Shown in pieces: positions 1-9,577 of a stretch of DNA of 58,935 nt. Source of the DNA: Pseudomonadota bacterium. GTDB lineage: Bacteria > Pseudomonadota > Alphaproteobacteria > Rhizobiales > Rhizobiaceae. The translations under genes and the position numbers were made by a program. Below the pieces are notes generated by a model. It saw only the letters and a program-made list of their open reading frames with translations. It was not told the DNA's origin and did no database searches. Numbering within the stretch: the stretch's first letter is position 1; each line of letters begins with the position of its first letter. The DNA lies in the NCBI GenBank assembly GCA_023399465.1, contig JAEWPB010000062.1, positions 1 to 58,935 on the forward strand, in the 5' to 3' direction.

Positions 1-332
1 AACGCCACGGCGTTGTTGTGGCGCTCGTCCCGGGCGGCATAGAGAAGCGTGACCGGCTTTTGCGCCAGGTGCTCTCGTAATTCGTCCACCGCTGCCTGCG
101 CGCGCGGCTCGGCGAGTTCGCTGGCATAGGCGGAGCAGAACGCCTCCCACTGGTCGGGATGGCCGTGAAACTGCTTGCGCAGTTCATCGCTCGGCGCGAT
201 GTCCTTCAGCCAGATGTCGATATGGGCCTTGTCCCTGGAGAGACCGCGCGGCCACAGACGATCGACGAGAACGCGGGTCCCGTCGTCATCGCTGGCCGGT
301 TCGTAGACGCGCTTGAGCATGAGCATAGGCAC
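1..332 (-). CDS. DUF488 family protein (partial, C-terminus cut by window edge)
   Basis: The reading frame runs off the left edge, so only about the first 110 residues are visible. The N-terminus contains KRVYEPASDDDGTRVLVDRLWPRG-type sequence, including the conserved VDRLWPRGLS stretch that marks DUF488 (YeaO-like) proteins, followed by IDIWLKDIAPSDELRKQF and a late VTLLYAARDERHNNA. The family has no firmly established biochemical role. I chose a GTG at 332 because an AGGA element sits about 6 bases upstream. An in-frame ATG at 326 is the alternative. It lies 13 bases downstream of the methyltransferase stop on the same strand, so the two are probably cotranscribed. Confidence 0.8.
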   Translation of the reverse strand, partial: MPMLMLKRVYEPASDDDGTRVLVDRLWPRGLSRDKAHIDIWLKDIAPSDELRKQFHGHPDQWEAFCSAYASELAEPRAQAAVDELREHLAQKPVTLLYAARDERHNNAVA

Positions 333-345
333 TATGATATCCTTG

Positions 346-1173
346 TCACGCGGCACGCGCGATCATCTGGGTCGGGGCAATGAGGCCGTTTCTGAGGGCG
401 GCGATCACGTTGGCAAAGCGCTCGGCCGTCGACTCTCGCATGATGAGGTGCATGCCGAGCGGCGGTGGACCGTCCCTGTCGATGGCTTCGCGCATCTCAT
501 CGGCGAGTTTCAGGGCCACAGCGCTGCGGTCGTGTTCCTGCTCGACGGTGAAGCCGGCGTCGCGCAGCAGGCGTCGGTAGGCATCGGTCGTTTCGACGAA
601 GCTTGTCTCTGGCGTCAGCGCCCAGGGCAGCGGATAGGGGAGTTCGTCGTCGGAGATCTTCATGATGTCGTAGACGCCAAGGGGCGCGCCTTGCTTCATT
701 ACCCGTCGCGCCTCGGCAAAGAGCGACGCCTTGTCCTTCACGTTCATGCCGACATGAATCAGTATCGCGGCATCGAAATTGCCCACCGGGAACGGCATCA
801 ACAGGCCGCTGGCGCGTTGGAAGGAGGCGCGATCGTCGAGGCCGCAGCGACGCGTCAGTGCGTTGGCGACCGCGACAAACTCCTCCGTCACATCGACGCC
901 GGTGACCCGGCATCCGCATTCTTCCACCATGGTGCGAGCCGGGCCACCGATGCCGGAACCGATGTCGAGCACATGGGCGCTGTCGGGGATCTTCAGGTCA
1001 TGGACGAGCTCGAGCGTTGCGACATGCCAGCCGAGATGGAATTCGTCGACGCCGCGCAGGTCGCTGGCGTGCAGCCGATCGACATCCTTTCCGCTGCGGC
1101 GAAGTGCTTCCAGGATTGCCTGCTCAAGCGAACCGTGGGTGTAGTGACTGGCAACACGCTCTTCAATGGCCAT
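346..1173 (-). CDS. class I SAM-dependent methyltransferase
   Basis: A 275-residue protein with a Rossmann-fold methyltransferase core. Motif I is VLDIGSGIGGPA at about residues 68-79, followed by an acidic motif II region (VTGVDVTEEFVAVA) and a post-motif segment (PVGNFDAAILIHVGMNVKDKA) typical of the Methyltransf_11/UbiE-like group. The GSGIGGPAR pattern resembles sarcosine/dimethylglycine and tocopherol-type methyltransferases, but the substrate cannot be read from the sequence. Length is normal for the family and no key motif is missing. It is upstream of and probably cotranscribed with the DUF488 gene. Confidence 0.85.
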   Translation of the reverse strand: MAIEERVASHYTHGSLEQAILEALRRSGKDVDRLHASDLRGVDEFHLGWHVATLELVHDLKIPDSAHVLDIGSGIGGPARTMVEECGCRVTGVDVTEEFVAVANALTRRCGLDDRASFQRASGLLMPFPVGNFDAAILIHVGMNVKDKASLFAEARRVMKQGAPLGVYDIMKISDDELPYPLPWALTPETSFVETTDAYRRLLRDAGFTVEQEHDRSAVALKLADEMREAIDRDGPPPLGMHLIMRESTAERFANVIAALRNGLIAPTQMIARAA

Positions 1174-1581
1174 GGCCGCCCCCCTGATCGTGCCTTTCAG
1201 GCGCCCAAGCGCACTACAGGCACCGTTGGTTGGTGAACATGTGTCTCAGCCTGCGCCGGCCCTTCGGTGCAGTCAAGATAGGGTATCGGGGTATGCCCGT
1301 CCCGTTCCGTTCATGGCCTTGTCCGAAGGCAATGTCACCCGATCGCCACAAGGGTTGGCGATTGCATCCTATGGGCGCAATTGCGATGGACGGCGGCTGG
1401 CCGATGGCGGTATAGCTCCGCGGCAAAGCGCATATATGTCATGCCTCGAGTTTCGTCCGTCCGGACCGAAAGCGTATCGCATCCATTCAGACATCGCGCC
1501 CGGATGGGATCACCCGGATGCGAACCGCATCAGTCGAATTTGAGCGGCTATCGCGGGAAGCGAGGCCGGGGAGGGCAGTCC
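1174..1581. other. intergenic region before the MFS gene, no gene seen
   Basis: About 400 bases between the divergent methyltransferase and MFS genes. The MFS frame stays open through much of it, but the translation looks like random GC-rich sequence and has no family resemblance. I see no RNA gene or convincing terminator. It presumably holds the two divergent promoters. Confidence 0.5.
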
Positions 1582-2775
1582 GTGTCAACGGCGTATTCCG
1601 GCAGCAGCCGTTTCGAGAAAACTTCGTTTTCAATCCTGGTCGCGGTCAGCTTCTGCCACATGCTGAACGATATCATGCAGTCGTTGCTCGCCTCGCTCTA
1701 CCCGCTGCTCAAGGCAAACTACGATCTGGATTTCGTGCAGATCGGTCTCCTGACCATGACATTCCAGGTAACGGCGTCGCTGCTCCAGCCGGCAGTCGGC
1801 ATGGTGACGGATCGCTGGCCGATGCCGTTTTCGCTGCCGGTGGGCATGGCGAGCACGATGGTCGGGCTGGGGCTGCTTGCCCATGCCGGAAGCTTCCCGC
1901 TGCTGCTCGTCGCGGCGAGCCTCATCGGCTTCGGATCGGCGGTCTTCCACCCGGAGTCGTCGCGGGTAGCGCGCCTTGCTTCTGGCGGGCGGCACGGCTT
2001 GGCGCAGTCGCTGTTCCAGGTCGGCGGCAATGCCGGCTCGGCGATCGGCCCCTTGCTTGCCGCCTTCATCGTCTTGCCGTTCGGCCAGTCGAGCATCGCG
2101 TGGTTCACCGCAATCGCGCTTCTTGGCATGGTCATCCTTGCACGGGTCGGCAACTGGTATGCGGGCCAGCGGCAGGCGATGGCGAGCCGTCCAGCGCCGA
2201 GCCGGGCGCTGCCCTTGCCCGGCAATCGGGTGATCTGGGCGTTCCTGATCCTGGTGCTGCTGACGGCCACCAAGAACGTCTACATGGCCAGCATCTCCAG
2301 CTATTTCACCTTCTATGTGATCGAGCGCTTCGGGCTTTCGGTACGTGATGCGCAACTGATGCTGTTCCTGTTCCTCGGAGCCGCTGCCGCTGGAACCTTC
2401 CTCGGCGGGCCGATCGGCGATCGCTACGGTGCGCGCTTCGTCATCTGGTTCTCGATCCTCGGCGTCATTCCCTTCGCGCTGATGCTGCCCTATGCCGATC
2501 TCTTCTGGACGGCGGTGCTGTGCGTCGTCATCGGGCTGATCTTCGCATCGGCTTTCTCGGCGATCGTGGTTTTCGCCCAGGAACTCATTCCCGGCCGCGT
2601 CGGGTTGATCGCCGGGGTATTCTTCGGCTTTGCATTCGGCGCCGGCGGGCTGGGGGCTGCGGCGCTCGGCGTTTTCGCCGATTCCCACGGCATCGAGTTT
2701 GTCTACCGCGTCTGCTCCTACCTGCCGCTGCTCGGCCTGTTGACAGTGTTGCTGCCGAAGATCCCGCGATATTGA
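1582..2775 (+). CDS. MFS transporter, fosmidomycin-resistance (Fsr)-like
   Basis: A 12-helix major facilitator protein of about 397 residues in the inner membrane. The N-terminal part (FCHMLNDIMQSLLASLYPLLK) and the following LTMTFQVTASLLQPAVG closely resemble Fsr-type drug exporters, which expel fosmidomycin and related small compounds by proton antiport. The A-loop signature appears as GxVTDRWP, and the second half carries the repeated GPIGDRYGARF motif. I chose a GTG at 1582 behind a GGGGAGGG ribosome-binding stretch, because the 67 codons upstream show no transporter-like sequence. Substrate is inferred from family only. It is followed by a separate small gene. Confidence 0.85.
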   Translation: MSTAYSGSSRFEKTSFSILVAVSFCHMLNDIMQSLLASLYPLLKANYDLDFVQIGLLTMTFQVTASLLQPAVGMVTDRWPMPFSLPVGMASTMVGLGLLAHAGSFPLLLVAASLIGFGSAVFHPESSRVARLASGGRHGLAQSLFQVGGNAGSAIGPLLAAFIVLPFGQSSIAWFTAIALLGMVILARVGNWYAGQRQAMASRPAPSRALPLPGNRVIWAFLILVLLTATKNVYMASISSYFTFYVIERFGLSVRDAQLMLFLFLGAAAAGTFLGGPIGDRYGARFVIWFSILGVIPFALMLPYADLFWTAVLCVVIGLIFASAFSAIVVFAQELIPGRVGLIAGVFFGFAFGAGGLGAAALGVFADSHGIEFVYRVCSYLPLLGLLTVLLPKIPRY

Positions 2776-2873
2776 ACAGCAGATCCTGTCGGATAAGCTA
2801 CTGGAATCGGGCGCTATATTGGCGTATGACAGTAGCAGGCTTCTGCCTGGTGCAACTGAAAAGGGATTGTGCA

Positions 2874-3062
2874 ATGTATAAATTCGAAGTCTACAAGGAT
2901 AAGGCAGGCGAGTTCCGGTTCCGCTTCAAGGCCTCCAACGGCGAGACCATGTTCAGCTCGGAAGGCTACAAGGCGAAGGCGTCCGCATTGAACGCGATCG
3001 AATCGATCAAGAAGAATGCGCCGGGCGCCACCACGGTCGACCAGACTGTCGCCGAAGCCTAA
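2874..3062 (+). CDS. YegP family small protein (DUF1508)
   Basis: A 62-residue protein beginning MYKFEVYKDKAGEFRFRFKA, which is the single-repeat form of the YegP/DUF1508 fold (two antiparallel strands plus helix, FRFRFKASNGETMFSSEGY then a KASALNAIESIKKNA helix). These proteins are common in rhizobia, usually small and soluble, with no proven function. Escherichia coli YegP has two such repeats, whereas this one has one. It has its own upstream region after the MFS stop and is followed at once by a strong terminator. Confidence 0.85.
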   Translation: MYKFEVYKDKAGEFRFRFKASNGETMFSSEGYKAKASALNAIESIKKNAPGATTVDQTVAEA

Positions 3063-3084
3063 ACGGCAGAATCCCCGGTATCAG

Positions 3085-3109
3085 GCCCGGCAGCGATGCC
3101 GGGCTTTTT
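3085..3109 (+). terminator. rho-independent terminator of the YegP-like gene
   Basis: Perfect 7-bp stem GCCCGGC / GCCGGGC (3085-3091 with 3098-3104), 6-base loop, then five T residues. It lies 22 bases after the stop at 3062. The T-tract is only on the plus strand, so it does not obviously serve the converging cyd operon. Confidence 0.85.
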
Positions 3110-3126
3110 GTTGCAAGCGAGAGATT

Positions 3127-3255
3127 TCACTCGACCTTGCCGGTCTTGCCCGCCTTGCGCTGGGCGTCCTCCTCCATCAGTTCGTACCACATGGCGTTCA
3201 GCACGGCGAAGGCCGCGGCGAGAGGCAATCCGAGAAGCCAGGCGAAATACCACAT
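3127..3255 (-). CDS. cydX: cytochrome bd oxidase small subunit CydX
   Basis: A 42-residue single-helix membrane protein starting MWYFAWLLGLPLAAAFAVLN, followed by AMWYELMEED. This matches CydX (YbgT) of the bd oxidase, a small subunit known to stabilise the haem environment of the CydAB complex. It lies 23 bases downstream of cydB on the same strand, the position expected for cydX. The gene is short enough to be missed by automatic callers. Its C-terminal tail is charged and lysine-rich, which fits a cytoplasmic end. Confidence 0.92.
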   Translation of the reverse strand: MWYFAWLLGLPLAAAFAVLNAMWYELMEEDAQRKAGKTGKVE

Positions 3256-3278
3256 CGTTGTCTTCCTCGCGTGTTTCG

Positions 3279-4433
3279 TCAGTAGGCGTGACTGTCCGGA
3301 TCGGTGATATCGGCTTCCTCCACCTTGCCCCACAGCACGTGATAGACCCAGGTGGTGTAGGCCGCGATCATCGGCAGGAAGATGACGGTCGCCACCAGCA
3401 TGATGAACAATGTCACATGGCTGGAAGAGGCGTCCCACACCGTCAGGCTGGCATTTGGTTCCGTCGACGAGGGCAGCAGGAACGGAAACATCGAGACGCC
3501 GACCGACGAGATGATGCCGAAGATCGAAACGCCGCTGCACAGAATGGGAATGAGTTCGCGTCGGAGCAGCATGGCAAGCAGCGCGCAGGCGGCGCCGAGG
3601 AAGCCGAGAATCGGTGCGATCAGCATCCACTGGTATTTGGTGTAGTTGGTGAACCAGTCGCCGCCGGCAACCTCCACGGTCTTCAGCAGCGGATTGGAGG
3701 GGCCGGCCACATTGATCGTGCTGGTGATGCGATAGCCATCGATGCTGGCCCAGAGAAACAGCCCGCCAAGGGCGAACAGCACGATGGTGACAAGGGCGGC
3801 GATGACGCCGTAGCTGCGCGCTCGTTCGAATACCGGGCCTTCGGTCTTGAGCATCAGCCAGCCGGCGCCGTGCATCACCAGCATCGCGACCGACAGCAGG
3901 CCGCACAGCAGGCCGTAGGGATTCAGCAGTCCGAAGAACGTCCCGTCGTAATAGATGCTGAGCTGGGAATCGAGGTGGAACGGGACGCCCTGCAGGACGT
4001 TGCCGACCGCGACGCCGAAAATCAGCGAGGGCACGAAACTGCCGATGAAAAGTGCCCAGTCCCAGTTTTTGCGCCACTGCTCGCTCTCGCGCTTGGAACG
4101 ATACTTGAACCCGACCGGGCGCAGGATCAGCGCGGCAAGAATGGCGAACATCGCGATGTAGAACCCGGAGAAGGATACCGCGTAGAGGGTTGGCCAGGCA
4201 GCGAAGATCGCGCCGCCGCCAAGGATCAGCCAGACCTGGTTGCCTTCCCAGACCGGGCCGACGGTATTGATGGCGATGCGCCGCTCGACATCGTTCTTGG
4301 CCACGAACGGCAGCAGCATGCCGACGCCGAGGTCGAAGCCGTCCATGATGGCGAAACCGATCAGCAGGACGCCGAGCAGCAGCCACCAGATCAGGCGCAG
4401 TATTTCGTAGCTGATGAGGTCATGCAGGATCAT
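3279..4433 (-). CDS. cydB: cytochrome bd ubiquinol oxidase subunit II
   Basis: A 384-residue integral membrane protein beginning MILHDLISYEILRLIWWLLL, followed by GFAIMDGFDLGVGMLLPF, the hallmark CydB N-terminus with the conserved Asp residues of helix II. Later helices (NQVWLILGGGAIFAAWP, FPFLLPSS) are also standard. CydB partners CydA in the quinol-oxidising, high-oxygen-affinity terminal oxidase of the inner membrane. Length is typical. The start at 4433 is 5 bases from the cydA stop, implying translational coupling. Confidence 0.96.
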   Translation of the reverse strand: MILHDLISYEILRLIWWLLLGVLLIGFAIMDGFDLGVGMLLPFVAKNDVERRIAINTVGPVWEGNQVWLILGGGAIFAAWPTLYAVSFSGFYIAMFAILAALILRPVGFKYRSKRESEQWRKNWDWALFIGSFVPSLIFGVAVGNVLQGVPFHLDSQLSIYYDGTFFGLLNPYGLLCGLLSVAMLVMHGAGWLMLKTEGPVFERARSYGVIAALVTIVLFALGGLFLWASIDGYRITSTINVAGPSNPLLKTVEVAGGDWFTNYTKYQWMLIAPILGFLGAACALLAMLLRRELIPILCSGVSIFGIISSVGVSMFPFLLPSSTEPNASLTVWDASSSHVTLFIMLVATVIFLPMIAAYTTWVYHVLWGKVEEADITDPDSHAY

Positions 4434-4438
4434 GGCTC

Positions 4439-6016
4439 TTACTCCGCTGCGATGAGGTGGGTCTTGATCAGCCGCGCATCCGGTCCGGTATCCGGTTCCG
4501 GGCCATGGCGGATCGCTCTCAGAAGCAGGTACACTTCGATGATGATCAGCACGGTGTAGATCAGCGCGAAACAGACCAGCGTCAGCAGGACGGTCGAGGC
4601 GCCGAGATTGGAGACGGCAACCGCAGTCGGCAGCACGCCCTCGATGCTCCAGGGCTGGCGCCCGACCTCGGCGACGATCCAGCCGCACTCGGCTGCTATC
4701 CATGGGAACGGAATGGCGAAGACGGCCACCCATAGCAGTGCCGGATGACGGTCGAGCCGGCGGCGGGCCGACAACCAGAAGAAAATGATCATCAGCACGA
4801 TGAAGCACATGCCGAGACCGACCATGATGCGGAAACTCCAGAACAGCAGCGGCACGTTCGGCACGGTGTCGGCCGCCGCGAGTGCGATCTGCTCTTCGGT
4901 CGCCAGGCGCGGATCGTCGACGTAGCGCTTCAGCAGCAGCGCGTAGCCGAGATCACGGCCGTTATACTCGAAGGCGGTGCGCAGTTCCGGGGTTATGACC
5001 GGGGTGCCGCCGCCTTCGCGGATCTTCTGCAATGCGTCGTAGGCGATGATGCCATCGCGGATGCGCACCTTGGCGTGCTCGATCAGTTGGTCGATGCCGG
5101 GGATTTCCGTGGTCAGCGAGCGCGTGCCGATGAAACCCAGGAGCCAGGGAATGCGCACCGCAAAGTAGGTTTCGCGCGTTTGCTGGTCGGGGATGCCGAT
5201 GAGCGTGAAGGATGCCGGTGCCGGTTCGGTCTCCCACATCGCCTCTATCGCGGCGAGCTTCATCTTCTGGTGCTCGGTCGACAGGTAGCCGCTTTCGTCA
5301 CCGAGGACGACCACGGACAAGCTGGAGGCCAGGCCGAACGAGGCGGCGACCGTCATCGAACGCTTGGCAAGTTCGACATGACGACCCTTGAGCAGATACC
5401 AGGCGGAGACCCCGAGGACGAAGACCGATGCCACCACGTAACCTGCCGAGACCGTGTGCACGAATTTCGCCTGCGCGACTGTGTTGAACACCACGTCGAA
5501 GAAATCGGTGATCTCCATCCGCATCGTATAGGGATTGAAGGCGCTGCCGGCAGGATTCTGCATCCAGCCATTGGCGATCAGGATCCACAAGGCGGAAAAG
5601 TTGGAGCCGGCCGCGACCGCCCAGGTGGCGACCAGATGCCCGACCTTGGAGAGCCTGTCCCAGCCGAAGAAGAAGAGGCCCACGAAAGTCGCCTCGAGGA
5701 AGAAGGCCATCAGCCCCTCGATTGCCAGCGGCGCCCCGAAGACATCGCCGACATAGTGGCTGTAGTAGCTCCAGTTCATGCCGAACTGAAACTCCATGAC
5801 GATGCCCGTCGCCACGCCCATCACGAAGTTGATCCCGAACAGCGTGCCCCAGAACTTCGTCATCTGCCGCCAGATCGTGCGGCCAGTCATGACGTAGACC
5901 GTTTCCATGATGGCAAGCAGCAGGGAGAGGCCGAGCGTCAGCGGGACGAAAAGGAAATGATAAAGGGCGGTCAGGGCGAACTGCATGCGCGATAGCGCCA
6001 CGATATCCAGTTCCAT
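4439..6016 (-). CDS. cydA: cytochrome bd ubiquinol oxidase subunit I
   Basis: A 525-residue CydA. The N-terminus MELDIVALSRMQFALTALYH contains the haem-ligand histidine region (ALYHFLFVPLTLG). The Q-loop region follows (GDESGYLSTEHQKMKLAAIE), then an insertion of the long-Q-loop type (DALQKIREGGGTPVITPEL), and the haem b558 methionine region WSFRIMVGLGM. It oxidises ubiquinol and reduces oxygen at a haem b595/d site without proton pumping. Length equals that of the long-Q-loop enzymes such as the Escherichia coli one. It is third in cydDCABX, 79 bases after cydC. Confidence 0.97.
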   Translation of the reverse strand: MELDIVALSRMQFALTALYHFLFVPLTLGLSLLLAIMETVYVMTGRTIWRQMTKFWGTLFGINFVMGVATGIVMEFQFGMNWSYYSHYVGDVFGAPLAIEGLMAFFLEATFVGLFFFGWDRLSKVGHLVATWAVAAGSNFSALWILIANGWMQNPAGSAFNPYTMRMEITDFFDVVFNTVAQAKFVHTVSAGYVVASVFVLGVSAWYLLKGRHVELAKRSMTVAASFGLASSLSVVVLGDESGYLSTEHQKMKLAAIEAMWETEPAPASFTLIGIPDQQTRETYFAVRIPWLLGFIGTRSLTTEIPGIDQLIEHAKVRIRDGIIAYDALQKIREGGGTPVITPELRTAFEYNGRDLGYALLLKRYVDDPRLATEEQIALAAADTVPNVPLLFWSFRIMVGLGMCFIVLMIIFFWLSARRRLDRHPALLWVAVFAIPFPWIAAECGWIVAEVGRQPWSIEGVLPTAVAVSNLGASTVLLTLVCFALIYTVLIIIEVYLLLRAIRHGPEPDTGPDARLIKTHLIAAE

Positions 6017-6095
6017 TGACGATCTCCCATTGGTTTAACGGTTGAGAGCATGTCTCGACGGCGCCTTTCGGCGACGCCGGTAGTCGAAACGGATT

Positions 6096-7787
6096 TCAGT
6101 CCGGCCGGAGCCGGGACAAGATGTCGTCGAACGCGTTATCGCCGCGTCGGGCGGTCGCCACGACCTGCCCTCGGTCGAGCATGACGATGCGATCGGCGAT
6201 CGTCGCTTCACGGCGGATATGGGTGGCGATGACGAGTGTGCGTCCGCCCGCCCGCTCCGATAGGCGGCGGATGACGTCGCGGGCGGTCTCGCCATCAAGG
6301 CCCTCGGTCGGCTCGTCGAGCAGCCAGACCGGCGTATCGCGGAGAAAGAGACGTGCCAGCGCCAGGCGACGCGATTGCCCGCCGGAAAGGCCCATGCCCC
6401 CTTCGCCGAGGCGAAGGTCCAGCCCCTCCGGTCGGGCATCGATGTCATCGGCAAGGCCGGCAGCGGCGAGGGCCGCCTGCAGTTGCCTGTCATCGGCGTC
6501 CGGACTGGCAAGCTTGAGGTTGTCACGCAGGCTGTCCTGGAAGAGTTCCGTGCGCTGTGTCAGCAGCGTCGCCGGAAGGCTGGACGCCCGGCCCTCGGAC
6601 GGCTCGATCTCGCCGGCGACCAGTGCCATCAGTGCCGACTTTCCGGCGCCGCTGGCTCCGACAAGCGCAATGCGTTCGCCCGCCCGCACGTCGAGCGAGA
6701 TATCAGTGAGCGCCGGATAGCAGGAGCGCTCGTGGTGGACGCTCACCGCGTCGAGGCGGATCGCCAGCCCGGCCGGCGGATGTGGTCTTGCGGCAGGCGG
6801 CTGCGGCGGCTTGAGTTTCGGCCCGAGACGGCGGGCCGCCAGCGCCGTGCGCCCGAGTTCGAGCGCGCCGCGGCGCAAACCGGCAAATGGTTCCGTCGCA
6901 GCCAGGGCGATCATCACGCCAAGGGCCGCGACCGCGGGGCTGACGAGGTTTTCCCCGGCAAGGGCGGCAACCGCAAGCAGCGTTCCGGCGATCAGCAAGG
7001 TCGAGGATATACCGAAACTCGCGACCACTCCGGTATCGATGCGGTTCAGCGCGCCATCGGCTTCCGCAAGTCTGCGGTCGGCCGCCGCGATTGCAGCGCA
7101 GTGCACCGGGAGCATGCCGGACATGATCAGTTCGGTCTGGCCGGCGACCAGATCGGTGACCCGGGCACGAAGCGCCTCCTGGGCATGGGCGCGCCGCCGC
7201 GCCGGGGCCAGTGCCAGCCGGCCGGCGACAAGCGGGATGCCGAAGCCGGAAAGAAGCAGGAACAGGCCCGCCGCAAGACCGAGAAGGGGTGAGGAATATC
7301 CGAGCGCCAGGCTGATGGCGACAGCAGCGCCGGCAGCCGCGGCCGCAGGGATGAGGACGCGCAGATAGAGCGAATCCAGCGCATCGATATCGGCGGTCAG
7401 GCGAAAGAGCAGCCTGGCGGGACGCAGCAGCAGCGATCGGGCCGCGCCGGGCTCGGCAAAGCTTCGAAACAGCCGTTCGCGCAGCGCCGCAAGGACCCGC
7501 AGCGTCGCGTCATGCGTGGTCAGGCGCTCGCCGTAGCGTGCCGCCGTGCGGGCGAGAGCGAGGAGGCGGATCCCGGCGGAAGGGGCGAAGACGTCGAAGG
7601 AAAACGCGGTCGCGGCGACCAGCCCGGCCATGCCGGTGGCGGTGATGAACCAGCCGGACAGCCCGAGCAGCGCCATGCCGGCGAGCGTGGTGATCGCCGC
7701 CAGCATCGCCCCGGTCAAAAGCAGGCGCCACCTTTCCGCAAGGAACAGGTGGACAATCGGGCGGAGGTCCCGTGCCAGGGATTTCAT
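6096..7787 (-). CDS. cydC: heterodimeric ABC exporter subunit CydC
   Basis: A 563-residue ABC exporter half: six membrane helices in the first 300 residues, then an ATPase domain with Walker A GASGAGKSAL, signature LSGGQSRRLALARL, Walker B VWLLDEP and switch HIRREA. CydDC exports glutathione/cysteine and binds haem, and is needed to assemble cytochrome bd. CydC is assigned because it follows cydD and precedes cydAB. Its start overlaps the cydD stop by 4 bases (ATGA), so the two are translationally coupled. Confidence 0.93.
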   Translation of the reverse strand: MKSLARDLRPIVHLFLAERWRLLLTGAMLAAITTLAGMALLGLSGWFITATGMAGLVAATAFSFDVFAPSAGIRLLALARTAARYGERLTTHDATLRVLAALRERLFRSFAEPGAARSLLLRPARLLFRLTADIDALDSLYLRVLIPAAAAAGAAVAISLALGYSSPLLGLAAGLFLLLSGFGIPLVAGRLALAPARRRAHAQEALRARVTDLVAGQTELIMSGMLPVHCAAIAAADRRLAEADGALNRIDTGVVASFGISSTLLIAGTLLAVAALAGENLVSPAVAALGVMIALAATEPFAGLRRGALELGRTALAARRLGPKLKPPQPPAARPHPPAGLAIRLDAVSVHHERSCYPALTDISLDVRAGERIALVGASGAGKSALMALVAGEIEPSEGRASSLPATLLTQRTELFQDSLRDNLKLASPDADDRQLQAALAAAGLADDIDARPEGLDLRLGEGGMGLSGGQSRRLALARLFLRDTPVWLLDEPTEGLDGETARDVIRRLSERAGGRTLVIATHIRREATIADRIVMLDRGQVVATARRGDNAFDDILSRLRPD

Positions 7788-9577
7788 AGCGAAACCTCCT
7801 CGGCTTCTTCCTGCAGGCGAACGATACGGTGCATGCGTCCGGCAAGGATCGGGTCGTGTGTGGCGACGACCAGCGTCTTGCCGCGTGCCAGATGCAGCAG
7901 TCCGTCGGTGATCTCGGCAGCGGTCTGGCGGTCGAGGTGGGCAGTCGGTTCATCGGCAAGGATCAGGCCTGTTCCCGGTTTTGCCGCCGCCCTGGCCAGC
8001 GCCAGCCGCAGGGCCTCGCCGCCCGAAAGGCCCGCACCGCCTTCGCCGATCAACACGCCGGCATGGCTCAGCGCCACAGTGTCGAGCTTTGTCGCCTTCA
8101 GGGAGCGGCGAATCCGCTCCGCGCCGATCGCCCGGTTGCCGAGCCTGACGTTCGAGGCCAGTGTGCCGGAGAAGATGTGCGGATGCTGGCCGATCCAGGC
8201 GATACGCTGACGCAGGGCTGCGACCGTCGTGTTGTTCAGCCGGATGCCGCCGATGCTGATCCGCCCGGCCTGCGGCGTTGCAAGGCCTGCAATCAGCGCC
8301 AGCAGGGTGGATTTACCGGTCCCGCTTGCTCCCAGTATCGCCACGTGCTCGCCAGCGGCGATTTCCAGGTCGAGATCTTCCAGAGCCGGGCGTGCACAGC
8401 CCGGATGGCGGAAGGTCAGCCTGCTTATCCGGATATCCGGTGCTCTGGTTTCCGCTTCCGCTTCCGGTGCGGCTGCAACGCCGATGCCGCCCGGAAGGGG
8501 CACGCCCTTGTCGTTAAGCTCGGCCAGTTCCTTCAGCGCGGCCTCTCCGGATGCCCTGTCGTGCCAGACGGCGGAAAGTTCGCGCAGCGGATCGAAGAAT
8601 GCGGGCGCGAGAAGGAGAATGAAAAGGCCCTGCGCGAGCGAGAGGCGTTCTCCCCACGCGCCGAATCCGATCTCGCCAAGCAGATGGAAGCCGACATAGA
8701 CCGCGGTCATGGCGACGCCGAGGGCGGCGAAGAGTTCGAGCACCGCCGAGGAGAGAAAGGCGATCTTCAGCACTGCCATCGTGCGCTCGCGCAACGATTC
8801 CGCGTCATCACGCAGGCGTCGGGCGGTTACATCGACCGCGCCGAGGGCGCGAATGGTCGCGAGCCCCCGCAACCGGTCGAGCAGAAATGCATTCATGCTG
8901 CCGGTCTCGGCAAGCTGCCTCTCGGCTGCCGACTGCGCTTTCATGCCGATCAGCGCCATGAACATGGGTATCAGCGGCGCGGCCATGAGCAGGACGAGTG
9001 CAGCGATCCAGGAGAGCGGCAGCACCGAGAGGAGGAGCACGCCCGGAACGACCACCGCCTTCAGCCGGGCGGCCCTGAAACGGGAGAGGTAGGGAACGAT
9101 TGCCTCGGCCTGTTCGGCAAGAACGCTGGCGGCGAGGCCCGAAGGTGCGTGGCCGATGTCGATCGGTGAACGGGTGGCAAGCGCTGCAACGGATTGCCGG
9201 CGTTGGCGCGACAATTCGCTCCGGGCGGCACTGAAGGCGCGGCGGCTGCCGATGGCCTCGAGCCCCGCCCGCAGCAGGCCGAGAAGCACGAAAACGGCCG
9301 CGGGGCCGACTGCGGCGGAAAAACCCCCACCATCGGCGATACGGCCGATCGCATAGCTGACGGCCGCGGCCTGCGGCACCCACAGCAGGGCGGCGGCGAT
9401 CTGCGGCAGGGCTGCGCCCAAGCCGGCATGCAGGCGCGTCGAACCGGTCGCATTAGTGGACGTCGAAGGTATCTCCGGCTTTGACAAAGATCCTTCGTCA
9501 CCGGACAACTTCTCGCGGCGAGCAGGAGCGGATTGGAGTGTCGCGTTTTCGGCTGGCTGCAAGGTGGAGACGTCCAT
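7784..9577 (-). CDS. cydD: heterodimeric ABC exporter subunit CydD
   Basis: A 597-residue ABC exporter half with about 50 low-complexity residues at the N-terminus, a transmembrane domain, and an ATPase domain with Walker A GASGTGKSTL, signature LSGGEALRLALARA, Walker B LILADEPTAHLD and switch THDPIL. It pairs with CydC to export reduced thiols to the periplasm for bd oxidase assembly. It is the first gene of the cydDCABX operon. The start at 9577 (MDVSTLQPAENATLQ) is plausible, but the N-terminal extension is poorly conserved and a later start cannot be excluded. Confidence 0.92.
   Translation of the reverse strand: MDVSTLQPAENATLQSAPARREKLSGDEGSLSKPEIPSTSTNATGSTRLHAGLGAALPQIAAALLWVPQAAAVSYAIGRIADGGGFSAAVGPAAVFVLLGLLRAGLEAIGSRRAFSAARSELSRQRRQSVAALATRSPIDIGHAPSGLAASVLAEQAEAIVPYLSRFRAARLKAVVVPGVLLLSVLPLSWIAALVLLMAAPLIPMFMALIGMKAQSAAERQLAETGSMNAFLLDRLRGLATIRALGAVDVTARRLRDDAESLRERTMAVLKIAFLSSAVLELFAALGVAMTAVYVGFHLLGEIGFGAWGERLSLAQGLFILLLAPAFFDPLRELSAVWHDRASGEAALKELAELNDKGVPLPGGIGVAAAPEAEAETRAPDIRISRLTFRHPGCARPALEDLDLEIAAGEHVAILGASGTGKSTLLALIAGLATPQAGRISIGGIRLNNTTVAALRQRIAWIGQHPHIFSGTLASNVRLGNRAIGAERIRRSLKATKLDTVALSHAGVLIGEGGAGLSGGEALRLALARAAAKPGTGLILADEPTAHLDRQTAAEITDGLLHLARGKTLVVATHDPILAGRMHRIVRLQEEAEEVSL

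Noticed and set aside
1381..1581. Upstream extension of the MFS reading frame by 67 codons
   Set aside because: The translation is Arg/Ser-rich and unlike a transporter N-terminus, while a GTG with a good ribosome-binding site lies at 1582.
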